Below, in pieces: positions 12,881-25,194 of a DNA stretch of 64,000 nt. This stretch comes from Trileptium ribeirensis (lineage: Eukaryota; Nematoda; Enoplea; Enoplida; Thoracostomopsidae): NCBI GenBank assembly GCA_030248225.1, contig JASANE010011767.1:1-64000 (forward strand), read 5' to 3'. The position numbers and the translations under genes are program-made. The number at the start of each line of letters is the position of its first letter. Positions within the stretch are counted from its first letter, which is position 1. A model generated the notes under the pieces. That model made no database searches. It was not told where the DNA came from and worked only from the letters and a program-made list of their open reading frames with translations.

Positions 12881-13040
12881 AAGCTACATTTTGATATAGA
12901 AATTTCGAGATTATAGCTTGTCCTACTATAGTTTTGGCATAAGGTTTCAGGTTAGTATTTGAACCGCAGGGGTGTAGCCACGTTGTGGCACGGGCCTTTC
13001 AACCACCTTCCTTTTCATGCCACCGTCCGTGCACCCGTGA
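12881..13040. repeat. Partial direct copy of the adjacent foldback element
   Basis: Positions 12,881-13,040 repeat the left half of 12,605-12,760 in the same orientation: CATTTTGATATAGAAATTTC, TGTCCTACTATAGTTTTGGC, CATAAGGTTTCAG and GGGGTGTAGCCACG. No matching right arm follows, so this looks like a truncated second insertion or a partial tandem duplication. Confidence 0.65.
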
Positions 13041-14928
13041 TGGATTACAAAAAGCGAAGCATACGTTGACGTGTGATAGGTACGTTTAAGGAGTGTCCGA
13101 CTTAGCAAAATCCCGTGCCCTCCGCGGAAGAGTTTCTGGTTATACCGCTGTTGGTTCGCCACATTTAGATGACACAGTTTCGCACTATCAGTGTGCTAAC
13201 GAATAAAAATTAAACCTTCACCAATTAGTAGTGAGACATTATGATGCCAATTGATGGATATATTCGGGCATGACATTTCAACTTTGTTTTTGTATAGCGT
13301 TTTTAGAACTTTCTTTTATTAGAATTGTACTAGAAATGCGACTTAAAACCTTTGCATATTAACAAACAGTAAACTAATTTAGCATTTCGATTGTGTTTAA
13401 AGAACACAATGCTTTTAAAACCAAAATAAAACAATGCAACAAATCCAATGTGTAGCAAAACAAAAATTCAATAATTTTACATCTATTAACGCAATATTAT
13501 TTGTTCAACTTTCCAAACTCTAGATTACGATGTTATAAAGGTAACGTGACAGGAAAATGCTCATAGTATAGGGCGAGCTTCTGTCTATGCTTTTGTACTT
13601 TCGTTATACGATAAGGTTGGGTCGTTTTTATTCTTGTCGTTTGTATATTGATTGATATATTTTGCGCATTTTTAAAATTCCTTGGATAGTATCGCACAGC
13701 CTTAAGCTTCATTGGATGGCACAGGACAGGTAGATCCTGAAATTTATAGTCGATGTAAAAGATGTACCTTAACGGAACTTTGGAAGGGGACGGGTACACC
13801 GATAAAAAATCCTTGGGCACATCGCCAGGCATTCTCATGATATACCAAGCAAACAAATATACAAAATATTTACTGGCATATTGTTATATTACACATAGGA
13901 TATGAAGTTGATTAACAATAAAAGACAGATTCCTAATTTACTAAGAGCTCATCTATCTAGTAAATATAAAGTCGAAGAGGTAAGCCGCTTATATCTGACC
14001 AAAGAAGTTAACTATATTAAAGATAGTATTTGAAATTTATTTTATTTACACATATATAAAATCTCTAGCGGTAGTGTAATAGCCTCTATTTATATTTTCA
14101 CGTAAACTGTATATACTAAATATGACCATTTCTTCCAAAATATTGGAAAAAAATTTAGTGCCGACATATATAAGACTGGATAAATGTAAAATTTATAAGA
14201 ATGTCTGAGTATCGCAGTGCTCAACGAACTTTGATAAATCTTTGGGTTTTATTTACCCTGCCACAAGACCCAAGTGTCCCATGCCTATTCTCCTATACCC
14301 TTGCCATCTTACAACTTTAATTACTGATGTAGCTTGACAAAATAGTATGGTAAAGATTGTAACTGTAACGAGCATTTTATGTACATATGTATGTGCTTAA
14401 ACCACATCGTGTAGAAATGTGTTTTATAAAAGGATTGTTAAGAAGTTTTACTGGAATGTATCAAATATATCAATACGCAGTTCTAAGCCAAGACGAAACC
14501 TTTTTTGAATGAAATATCATTAAACTACAGTCAGATCAGACGTCATTCATCTCTATGCTCCACAGCGTTAACACTGATTGCTTAGTTTTAAATATGTCAC
14601 TTCATCGCGCATTCGCAACGAGCATTTTGTATTGTTTTACCGGTAAGGCAAGCTATATTATGCTTCAAATTACAAATGATGCTGCTGACTTTTAATTATA
14701 ATATATATCGTTTAAGATTACTGATTCTAACGCACAAAGTCTGTTTAGTAGGTTGTAATACATGATTGTATTCATATTATGCTTATCTGTAGTTCTATCA
14801 TAATTTGTAGCAGCAAGAGTTCATCACGATGAACTCATATCATACTATATTTATAAGTTGTTGAATGCAGTCTATTTTTGCGACATTTGTCCTATGTTTC
14901 TCACGTTGGGGACCAAGGTTCCTAAGCT
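13041..14928. other. Non-coding stretch with one unassigned minus-strand open frame
   Basis: The only notable item is a 107-residue minus-strand open frame at 13,533-13,856. It has mixed, protein-like composition (aromatic, basic and proline residues) and no low-complexity run, but I recognise no domain and no strong splice sites. It could be an exon, a transposon fragment or chance. Elsewhere the DNA is AT-rich without gene signals; a small GAGTTCATCACGATGAACTC hairpin lies near 14,818. Confidence 0.4.
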
Positions 14929-15151
14929 CAAAATACTTTGGATGAAATTTAAGAGAATCATTGCTTGATTTTTGCACAGCCAGATATTCTGTTAAATTAC
15001 AAAGAACTATACCTTGAAATTTTAAAGTTTATGCCAAAAATACTTCTCTAAAATTTCAAGGAATAGTTCTTTGAATTTTAACAGATGATATATGGTCGTG
15101 CAAAAATCAAATAGTTGAAATTCTCTTAAATTCCATGAAAAGTATTTTGAC
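14929..15151. mobile_element. Near-perfect palindromic foldback element
   Basis: The left arm starts CAAAATACTTTGGATG and the right arm ends CATGAAAAGTATTTTG. Internally, TTTGCACAGCCAGATATTC pairs with GATATATGGTCGTGCAAA, and GAACTATACCTTGAAATTTT pairs with AAATTTCAAGGAATAGTTC. The turn is near 15,040, so almost all 223 bases are paired. This is a typical miniature foldback transposon. No target duplication is obvious and no protein is encoded. Confidence 0.75.
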
Positions 15152-16329
15152 TACATTTTCCTGTTACACCCAGCGCAACTCTCTTTCTGTCCCCCTGCCC
15201 AGCCTTTGTCGCATTTTTCCGACGTTTGTTCTGATCCATTTCAATTTTTTTCCAAAAAGAAAAACAAAAATAAAAATTTTGATTATATTATTAACAAAAG
15301 CTTGCGGGGGGACAAAGCCATAGGGTGGAGAGAGAACAAAAGTTGGAAAGGTAGGATGAAAGTTGAGAGAAACAAAACAAAAGCGGGAAACTTGTTCCTC
15401 CTAAAGTTGGACAAATAACCCAAAAATGGACCATTCTACAACATATATAATATAGTATGCGATGAGTGTCATACTATTCTTCAAGGATTCATCATTAACT
15501 CTTAGCACTAGTATATTGACGCGTGAAAATCTTGGTTCCATGTTTGGGCCCAAAGAGCATTCCGGGAAAAAGAAAATCGAGGTCGAACTCAAACTTTAAC
15601 TTTTTGCACCTATAGCGACTGACACTTAATATTTGCGAAGGATTCTGCCTTATAGCTATATGTGAATGCCCTTATCGGTGGACCAACTAGTCTTCCTCTG
15701 ACAACATACCGTAAATGTAACTATAGTTTCACAAGCAATTGCACTGATTTTCCTTTCGCCTAGCATTATTTTCAGCGCATGGAACACAGTGTTACAATGG
15801 AGTGTTACTTTTGAATTCATAAAGATTTGCTTGTCTAGAATTGTATTATTCTATTTGACGTACAGTTCCTTCAGTGCCCGATATTGAGGAGTTCAAGCAG
15901 TCGCTTATAGAAATACACAGTCACCACTGTTAAGCTCTTCGACTAGCATTCTATATGGCAACAATAAATGCCCACAGTATCACATATTTTTGTTGTTACA
16001 AAAACCTGTTAGAACCGTACCAATAAATCGTCCAACGCTTCATCGTCAAAATGCGCTAAATGGAGCAATGGAAGTGTAAAATTACATGCAAAAAGCCGTA
16101 AAGGCGGCTGTGAAAGCTCTGCATTATCAAAGCGTATATTAGAATATTAACTTGTGATGTTTGTACCACTGCCGTCAGGCTATGACATTGCTTCCATATT
16201 TAGTCAGCTGTGCATCTGATGTGTACTTCTTGGGCTGTAGCAAGGAGAGTAGTTTGCTGCCTGCTAACCAGGCTATTGAGGATTGACTATCAAATGAAAT
16301 TTTAGTCATTTCAAGCATCTTAATGTAAA
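15152..16329. other. Non-coding stretch, possible degraded hAT-like MITE at 15,180-15,510
   Basis: CTCTCTTTCTGTCCCCCTG (about 15,180) is roughly complementary to GGGGGGACAAAGCC...GGTGGAGAGAG (about 15,305-15,335). GAGTGTCATACTATTCTTCA with AACTCTTAGC at 15,464-15,507 resembles the right end of the hAT-like element at 61,331-61,687. The left end is not clear. Overlapping 62-70 residue frames here are low-complexity lysine/asparagine reading of A-rich DNA. The rest shows no gene. Confidence 0.35.
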
Positions 16330-16765
16330 ACATAATGTTGCCATACACCCAAAATGTTTATACTCAACGTTTAGCAATGTTATGCTATTTTTAAACACAA
16401 CTTCTTTACATATATTGCAGTTCTTAAGTTTTGCTAAATATTAACTAGGAACTTACGGTATTTATTTAGTACAACTGCACTAATTATTAAACCTAACAAC
16501 GCTAAATGAGGGCCTAAAATGTTTAAAATAAGCCAAACTTAAAATTTAAAAGAATTATGCTAAACATTTAAAATTCATGCATAATATTGCTAAATATTGA
16601 TTAGCTTTTTAGATTTGGTTTTTGGTACGAAAGTTATTTAGCATAATCATGCTCAAATGTTAGTTAGTATTAATAAAACTGAATATTAATTATCAAATTT
16701 TGCTAAAAGTTTACAATGAGCATAATTATGCTACAAATTAAGTATAATTACGCTAGTTTTTTTAC
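16330..16765. repeat. AGCATAATTATGCT-type repeat family, copy 2
   Basis: Contains TTTAGCAATGTTATGCTA, GAATTATGCTAAACATTTAAA, TTATTTAGCATAATCATGCT and GAGCATAATTATGCTACAAA. The last 125 bases (16,640-16,765) align closely with 18,303-18,445, including TTTGCTAAAAGTTTACAA and ending AATTACGCTAG. It is a dispersed, self-complementary, non-coding repeat. Confidence 0.65.
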
Positions 16766-17543
16766 CAAGTATCCATTTGATGCCCACATTGACGTATTAG
16801 TTATATGTAATTAATCTCGTCAAAAGTGAAATTATTAAATTTACATTGTTCAGTAACAAACATGGTAAATTTAGTAAAATGTTTGGGTGGGCCACATGTT
16901 TCCGGCATGTTTACGGTTATGACAACACATGGAAGTTCATCTGAAAAAAGTTTGCTGTTTGAATCAGGAGCCCGAACACATGTAACTCAGTATTCATACA
17001 TTTTTTGTTGAATATAATTGATTCGGGTATTTGCATAAACATCAAAGAATTTTCAATATGTCACATCTAAATCCCAAAAAGCTTGAAGTATCTTCGGGTT
17101 TTTGTCGCTTTCACCTGCCCAAACTGTTAAATTAATCAATGATATGTGTGCCGCGCGTGTTTATAAAAATAGAGTGGTTACCCGCAAGGTCATATCTACC
17201 TCCCTTAGGATCCGCACTTTTTCAATTCCCCACGCAAAAATATTTGTCCGAAAAGATGTATACATGTCTTACGGCATGCTGAAACCACTTCCACGTGTGC
17301 ACAACTGTACTCCCTCTGACGCCCCGCCCCTTCGTGCATATTGCCTCTCCTTTGCCTAAGCTAACGGGCCTTGGAAACCTGTGATTTGTGTTTTAAAAAT
17401 CAGACTGAAGTATCTGTGTCATTATGACACATATGTGTCGTATGAATTAATATTTCACAGCGCAGCGGTATTGTGAAGTATCAGATATTTGATTAAGGCA
17501 TTATTCATGTGTTTCCGTCTTAACGTTTCCGTCTTTTAGCAAT
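16766..17543. other. Non-coding stretch
   Basis: No gene is recognised; an 85-residue plus frame (17,102-17,359) lacks domains. Positions 17,353-17,384 (GCCTAAGCTAACGGGCC, TTGGAAACCTGTGA) nearly match 39,600-39,630, both directly after CCCC-rich sequence. This marks the shared end of some dispersed element. Confidence 0.45.
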
Positions 17544-17867
17544 AAACTTTTTGCTAAAATTTTGAGCTCAAAATTTGTTCTCAAAATTTGATCAAATTTT
17601 GATCAAAATTTAACGGTGATTTTTAAATGAAAATTGCGATATTTCAAAATTTGAGATCAAAATTTGAGCTCAAACTTTTTCAGGTAATACATCTCGTCCA
17701 TGATTGGCTACAGGAACATTCATGAAATGTTTGAACTGTGTTCACACGTTCAAACTTGCAAAAAATGCAAAAAAGTTGCTTTCAAATTTTGATCAAAATT
17801 TGATCAAAATTCGAGCTCAAATTTTGATCAAAATTTGAGCAAAAAGTTTGAGCGTGTGAACACGCCT
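17544..17867. mobile_element. MITE with GTGTTCACACG termini, left-truncated copy
   Basis: It aligns along its length with 10,435-10,765. Shared landmarks are the CAGGTAATACATCTCGTC block, ATGATTGGCT, an internal GTGTTCACACGTT and the right end AGTTTGAGCGTGTGAACACG. The first 15-20 bases of the left terminus are missing; it begins at the AAACTTTTTGC that normally lies inside the arm. The right flank is TTA after CGCCT, as expected for the family. Non-coding. Confidence 0.75.
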
Positions 17868-18302
17868 TTAGCAGAATTCATTGTAGCTGCATTTTTAGAA
17901 AGTTCGGCTATTTGAATTTACAATCGCTGTAAATCCGGCTTAACCATACATGCTTGGTGAAGACAGTTCCTGTTAAAATGTCCTTATATACTGTACCAAG
18001 GTGCTGTCCATAACCGTTGGGTTCGGCACTGTGCTTATGCCAAAAGGACACATGAATTTGACAGCCATAGAGCCGTATTAGAAGCTACAAATTTACGACG
18101 GTTTGTGTTCAAAATGATGGTATAGTTCTTTTGTTGTTTCGCATAAGCTGTTATTCTTATGTATTATATATGTAAATTAATGTTACATAGAATATATAAA
18201 GTTACACGAAGCGTTAAAATTCGAGGAATTGACTTTGGTTTGAACGGCAACAAAGTCAACAGTATAATATCCGAACAATGAAGACGTATATATAATAATT
18301 AA

Positions 18303-18445
18303 ATAAGTTAAGTTATTTAGCATAATTATGCTTAAATGTTAGTGTTCATAATTAAAGTTTAATATTAAGTATCAAAATTTGCTAAAAGATTGCAAGAAGC
18401 ATAATTATGCTTAAAATTAGGTATATATAATTATGCTAGATTTTC
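18303..18445. repeat. AGCATAATTATGCT-type repeat family, copy 3
   Basis: About 140 bases aligning with 16,640-16,765: TTATTTAGCATAATTATGC, AAATGTTAGT, TTTGCTAAAAGATTGCAA, AGCATAATTATGCTT and a terminal AATTATGCTAG. It holds two perfect 14-base palindromes AGCATAATTATGCT. Confidence 0.7.
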
Positions 18446-18509
18446 ATTAATCATAAGGCAATGGTAAATATTTTAAATCCATAAGCATTTTCAGCCATAG
18501 GTGTCCATG

Positions 18510-18592
18510 AGGGAGGTACGAGTTGCAACATCCTTAAGTTGTTACAACGCTCTTAATGTTGGAGTTACAACCCCCTAAGGGTTGGACCTCCT
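18510..18592. repeat. Three consecutive CAAC/GTTG mini-hairpins inside GGAGGT/ACCTCC
   Basis: Bounded by GGAGGTACG and GGACCTCC, three small inverted repeats follow one another: CAACATCCTTAAGTTG, CAACGCTCTTAATGTTG and CAACCCCCTAAGGGTTG. The arms share CAAC/GTTG but the interiors differ. A run of 17 C residues follows at 18,755-18,771. It resembles the reiterated-hairpin cores of the MITEs in this window, without identifiable termini. Confidence 0.55.
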
Positions 18593-18754
18593 ATATAAAT
18601 GTACCTCAACTTAAGTTTCTGCTACATCCTGCCATGTGCCAACGAGGAGTAGAAAATTGCTCAACTTTGTTATATAATACATTTCTATATATGCATACAA
18701 ATATTACATGAATATCATAGGTATCGATAAGGTGCGAGAGTCAGTCCTTATTTA

Positions 18755-18771
18755 CCCCCCCCCCCCCCCCC
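18755..18771 (+). repeat. Homopolymer tract of 17 C
   Basis: Seventeen consecutive C residues, the longest homopolymer seen in the window. It could form quadruplex or i-motif structures and is prone to sequencing error. The following A-rich 18,780-18,950 (AAAAATTGG, AAAAATTTGAC words) resembles the T-rich part of the dispersed repeat read on the other strand. Confidence 0.9.
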
Positions 18772-20285
18772 GCTCAACAATCAACAAGGCAAAAATTTTG
18801 AGAAAATGGACAAAAATTGGAGAAAAATTTGACAAAAACTGGCACAAGTTACCAAAAATTATTAAAAATACTGGGAAAAATTAAAAAATTAAGAAATTAA
18901 GTAAATATTTTAGCAAAATTTAGAAAATTATGAATTACTAAAAATTTTCAATTTAGCCGCAGCTCGAGTACACCTATTAATCACGCCCAATTATCCACCA
19001 CACCCCTTGGGCAGATATGAACATATGTACTTATAGCATGCATGAATATTAATATACATATAAATATTTACACATTAATACTATATATATCTATATATAC
19101 GTAATATACATTCAACGGTGGTATATGCTGTGATATTCTTATTGATGCATGAAACTTCATAAATAGTTTAATCGTGTTGTGCGACAAACCAACTGTGACA
19201 TATGTAGACATACCATTATCTATATATATAGCCATATATTGCAAACAATATTGCCATGTTGGCTTGAATCTGTATCAAAAATACTACTGTATTTTGACAT
19301 TTGATTTTGTTCGTGATAAAAACGAATTGTGTTCTGTTGGTTCAATCTTAATATTGATAACTCTGGGGCCATGTGTGGAAGAGTTAAAAGTGGTCGTTCA
19401 TTCTGATATAGCGTTTGATTTATTATATATCCAAGCTTAGCATATATACGCCGCTGAAGTGAAATTACAAAAATGTATAATAGGCTGTGATAGATAGGTT
19501 TTGATTTTTACTTAAAATTTAAGTCGACCGACATAATATTTTAATCATCATTTGAAACAGTAACACGCACTGCGAATAGTATCACGCAATGTCGCAAGGT
19601 CAGGATTTATGACAAACAGTAGGGATTCTTTATTATTTTAGTAATCAAGCAAGGTTTTGGCACCTATATACCGATTTAGATTACCCAGGTAGTTTATCGT
19701 ATATGTTGGCTATATTTAGGAAAATATTAAAATTTGTGTTACTGGTCAACTATACAAAAGATGAATGGGTGGTTAATGTTTTATGAAGTCCTGAATAGGT
19801 CAACATGTACAAATAAACTTAATTTATGAAATAGCTGATAAAAAATACAGCACACTGTGCTACCAAGGTGCCGTAAAGACGTTTCTGGTGGTCCAGAAAG
19901 GCAGATAATTTTCGCTTTGGCAACAGAACATTTTAACTCTATGCCGTTTGTCCATCACATCGTTTTATTTTTTAAATTTTTGAGATGGCAATATTTTAAC
20001 ATAGATATAGCTAGCTATAGGGCATCCTAGATATAGCTAGGTGAACAGCTAAAAATTTGCGTTAAACGTTAAGGTTGAAAACGGATAAGTGGCTAGAAAG
20101 GAACGGAATGGTGCATATACGATATTTACTAACAATTGAATTAACTACTGTACAGCGTTTGTTATAATAAAGTAGCACCTATTACCTATATGCCATGCCT
20201 TGTTGAATATGTTTCAGGATTGTTGTTCGAATGTGAGTTGAATATCTTGCGATGGCTCTTCACTAGAAGTCAGTAAAACTCAGTG
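18772..20285. other. AT-rich non-coding stretch
   Basis: A-rich low-complexity sequence (18,780-18,950) and TATATA sequence (19,040-19,120) are followed by sequence with no recognised gene. An 88-residue plus frame (19,174-19,440) has no domain or clear splice sites. A small GATATAGCTAG repeat lies at 20,004-20,040. Confidence 0.45.
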
Positions 20286-20625
20286 TATCAGCTAATTCCA
20301 TACAACATATTTAAACACGTTAGAAGAATCTGTATGTGACTAGTAGGGAGGGGAGCGATGAAAAACACAAGAAATCGCCTAATTTGGGGAAGATTTTCTA
20401 AGAAGCCCTGATATCATATTGAGCCAGTGCCGTCGCACCCTATAGCATTCTCATATTATCAGCATACGCTAATTTCCCATTATATCTAAATCCGATACAG
20501 GAATGAATTTAACTAGTTGGGATGGGAATTAAGAAGATCTCGAGAAATCGCCTTATTTGGGAAACGTCTTTCAAGAAGCCCTTATCTCATATTGAGCCAA
20601 TGAAATCTTAGCCAATAGCAGTCAA
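20286..20625 (+). repeat. Tandem duplication of a unit of about 170 bp
   Basis: Copy one (about 20,286-20,450) and copy two (about 20,458-20,625) share in order GCTAATT-CCAT, TRACTAGT-GGGA-GGGA, GAGAAATCGCC, TTTGGG, AAGAAGCCCT and ATCATATTGAGCCA. They are diverged, so the duplication is old. No coding frame spans the units. Confidence 0.65.
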
Positions 20626-23600
20626 ATGAGCCAAGTCTGACCAGTAATCGTTGATGTATTCGTACGATCTTATGGGCATGTTGGGTGATTTTTAATGAAT
20701 TGTACGCTTTTACTTAGATAGGTATCTCTCTGTTAACGCTGTTAGACCTCATGCTTATTACTATAAACCATCAACATTATAAATTGTGCCTTTTAAAAAT
20801 AACACAGCGAAATTTTATAAAAGAATCAACGTTTGCATTAGCCTTTAACCATAAAGCTTGTTACATGTAAAAGTTCGATAATTTCTTAGAGAAATATCGC
20901 GTTACGAAGAGGATTTCAGCGAGCTATCTATATGAAAGTAAAAACATATAAAGTATTCTTGTTCCAAACCAATTTAATTTTATCTTCTTTGTAAGAAAGG
21001 TGTCACACCAGTGTAGTACTGCGAAACAAATACCTATAACACGTTTATTGTGGACAGCTTACGCTCAAAAGTCAACAGAAAACGCCTCCATGGCATTAAT
21101 ATGCTATTATTCGTGTTAAAAATATCTTGGAGCCGGTATACATTAAGTAGCATCAACTGTGGTTGTAAGCAATACCTAAGTCTGTATCAAATGTGTTAGC
21201 TTTAGACGGAACGTAGCACCTGTTATGACGTTTACCATTGTTATTTTAGAGAATATAACAGTATTAATTACTTCTCATGGGCCGTAAACTGTAAAATTGT
21301 TCCTCTCCAAACAATTTCTGGTTTGGCTAACGTGCTTTAATGATCGGCCTTTTAACACACTATATTGTGGCCATTGTATTTCTGTCACGAAAGTTTTAAA
21401 TTCATTTTCTCTAAAAACTAAAATCAGTCTAAAAGTGGAAAAGATAAAACAACAGCCATGTCTGACAGAAAATTTTGAATGAACTTGTCTTAGTTAACAT
21501 TGATATATAGACAAAGTTATTAAGTGTTTCTACAATGTAAATGATTATAGGACAAAGATTTGTTTTGCAACGTAGCGTTTTGGCCTACCTAAGTATGTAC
21601 TCTTACAGTATAGCTATGGACCTGTAGTTCATGCAGTGATTTTAATGAAGTGACATATTTGTTTTTGACATCTCTGTGAATAGGAATAAAGGTTTCGATA
21701 TTGTGATAAATTTTATAATAAAAAATGAACAGAGTGGCATAAATCACGTTGAGCTGCTGATTTTTAATTTTTCTAAATATATCTTTCTATATATCTTTCT
21801 ATATCGATATTTATATATTTTTATTATAATTATTTAGATATTTTTATATCGACATTTATGATATATATTTGGACGTAATTTACATATAGCCATTTTCGTT
21901 CGTAACACGTTTCATTAGTATGTTAGTACACTCGTTGTGACTATCTTGCAAAATTGCATACCCTTCCACATAAATTATTACATATGTTTTAGGCAAAGAA
22001 AGTAATACATTTTTATTGTTTTTTGGCTTATTTTTATTAGCTGTACCACCGCGCCATCAGTAATGCGAAAATGGTGTATAGTTTTGTGTGGAAATATGTT
22101 TGCTGAATGCCACTTTTGTGGTGATATGTTTATATAGCCCGAAACTCGGTCAAGTGAATTATCCCACAGTTCAACACCACCAATACCAACACCAACCGGC
22201 CAACGAAACCCACTTGCTCTAAACCTAATTATCGGGTTTTAGTTTGGCATGCAAACCATTGTTGATTGAATGTTGTTAGCTGTAAAGTATCAGTAACATA
22301 GCATAACCTAAAATGTACTAGTCTGACCAACACCTGTTTGGGTTTGATCCAGTGTTGCGTATGCTAGTTTATGTTATAGTATCAAATGGTACAAATCAAT
22401 AATGAGGTAGTAAAAATCAGCTTCTGTTATCTTGGGCTTTTTCAGGTAAATAATCAACAACGTCAAAACGATTTTTGTAAATGCATTTTAATTTAACTTT
22501 AATGAGATTTCTCAAGATTACGTGGTTGGTCCTTTCCGTGTATACTTAATTCGAGTATAAACTAAAAATGTTTGTAATTAAAAATTGAATACCTTAGATA
22601 CCACACGTTGAGTATTTCACACATTTTGAAACCTGTGGTTTTTTGAAGGGTTCAATTGACAATACTGTTGGGTATATTTTAGCACTTAGAATTGTTTGCA
22701 GCGGATAGTGCACAAAGATTTGCTACTCAGAATTTAGTTGATCGTGAAAACATTCCAGCTAAGCATTTTCAGTAACATCTCATTATGATGATGGCAACAC
22801 TTAGCTTTTTATAATCGAACCAAGTGTTGCTAGAAATTTATTACTTGGAGCTTTAAACCAGTTCCCAAACACAAATGTGGTTTATGGACAATTTCTATAG
22901 TATTTATTAGCACAATATTTTCTATCTCTATCTATCGTAGTATACATGATTTATCCATATTCAATCTGATACACAAAAATTCGTAGCTTCAGGCAAACGT
23001 GAAGGAAAACGAAGTCAATAAAATCGGGCGAATGTTACTGCGTCAGGTTGCACGGCGTAGAGTAGTTATGGCTGTTTCAGGAATTCAGCAACTGTAATTT
23101 CGGTTCCGCCACTGTCGAAGATAATGTTGTTACACTGCCACGGTTTTGAGGTCCATCTGATTGCCGTGAAATGTTGCCTAAAGTACTCATCCTAATGCGA
23201 AAGCAGCATATGGAAAATTTGTGATGTCTATAACCTTAACAAATGCTCTGATAGGTCCCTGTACTAAATATTTCGATACAAAAATTTTAGTTCAATATTT
23301 TTAAACCAGTGATTTTGTTCTTATTTTATTTAAAAGTTTGTAGTATTTGAAAATATTTTTGAAGTATTTGAAAAGCATACGCCGAACCTTGGAGAAATTA
23401 TTCAGGCACGAAGCTGGGTGCTTGAATGTACATTTAAGCGCAAAATAATCGGCACTAAAGATTTTTCAGCGCAATATAATACAATTTCTTATCAATAATC
23501 CTAACGGTATCAATAACTATATATGTCTGACATGTTATGCATGCCGTAGACTATTTAGAATTAAAAAAAATGTTAAATGTGTGGATGTGAAAGTTTACAC

Positions 23601-25191
23601 TACGCTAAACATCAATGTCATTTAGAAATTGATAAAAACCTATAGATTTGTCGACATTTATAGATTTCATATTAGAAAAAAATTATAAGCTCAAAATCCT
23701 GATATGAAATTTATGTGCCTGAATTATTACGAAATTTTCAACAAACCTACAATATCGAAAAGGTTGACTCAACGCAAGAACTTTGAATATGTGATATGCA
23801 ACTGTTTTCAAATATGCTAATTCTGTTTTTGGCAGACACCTTTTTGACATTTTTTCTTATATGTATGCAATTTCGTAGCAGGACTTGCAGCGAACCTGAC
23901 CTAGCCATTAAGAACAGCACCAAACATGATACGAAAATTAACACAAAAAAGCTTCCAATCACTGATTCGATACCAAACAGACCATCCAAATCTCTGCATG
24001 GTCGGAATAACTTATTTATATCTTTTGTAGGTTAGGACTGGATATTATTTTTTGATATTCAAAACCTCGTTTGAAACCGCAGGCATTTCTTTTATGTAGA
24101 ATTATTATTCCATATCGTACCAAAAAGGTTGTTTTCAAGTTTTTTGTCTTTTGGAAGCTAAAATATCGCATAGCATCGTCATTTTACAGTTGTACAATAC
24201 GGCTTCCTGCACAAAACAATCGACTGACACGAAAATGTACAAACGTGTCACTCACTCGCGGACGATTTGAATAGCGTACTGTAGGCGTTATTATAGTCTG
24301 ATAAACTAAAAAAGTAAATGATGACCCACTATAAAACCGAAAAAAAAGAAAAATTTTGACCTCGAAAAATCAAAATTACAAGGTCCTGATTTCACAAGGA
24401 AAATTAATGCGTGCATGCAAATTATTAACACTCACGAATTTTCAATTGAACGAGCAGTTACTATCCTATATGACTAGCATCTATATCATTATTTGAATTA
24501 TCGCATTTCGCACCAGTAACAGATATTATAATTCATGGGTTCTAATATGTAGCACCCAGAAAATTTCTTAGAATTTTTATACCCTTTCGGTATTAAATGT
24601 AGATGACCCATAACAAAGCCTGTGACACATTGACCTTTTTGAAACTGCTTATGGTACAAAGTCGTGAGGTTGGATTGAACGATAGAACTACAGCTAGATG
24701 TTTATGCTATATTTTAGTAACGATCCTTTATATTTTGATACTCCCAAATAACATTACCACTACGATATTTTCGGTCAAGCGTTCAGCTGTGAACAACCTT
24801 GAAAAGAGAGCACCCATATATCGTTGACTAGAATTGCAAACAGCGTTATTTGGACACTGTAATAAGCGTCTCCCTAAAAAGCTATACTCGTCAATACAGA
24901 TAAGTAGATCTACAGTAGAGAGTACACTTCATATCTCGACTTATTGTCGTTGCTCTGACTACTATATCTATCAGTTCTGTATGTACATAAAACTATTCAT
25001 ATGTTTTAACGACGTTGTGAGGAGCACTGTTCTCAGACTGATTTTAATAAACGACTGATTGAAAAAGTGTATGGGTCATCAACATGAGTAATGTAAATGC
25101 TAAAATGGGTGAACACGTTTTGCCGTCAGTAGGTGAAAAATGGCGGTTTTACCCCCGCCCCCTCACAAGGGGTGTTGGATATCGTTATATT
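20626..25191. other. AT-rich non-coding stretch
   Basis: No gene recognised in 4.5 kb. Minor items are TATATCTTTCTATA microsatellite-like sequence (21,775-21,860), a CACCACCAATACCAACACCAAC tract near 22,175, and paired open frames of about 80 residues on both strands at 23,747-24,035 without a recognisable domain. Frames of 67-74 residues at 24,071-25,058 also lack domains. Confidence 0.45.
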
Positions 25192-25194
25192 TTA

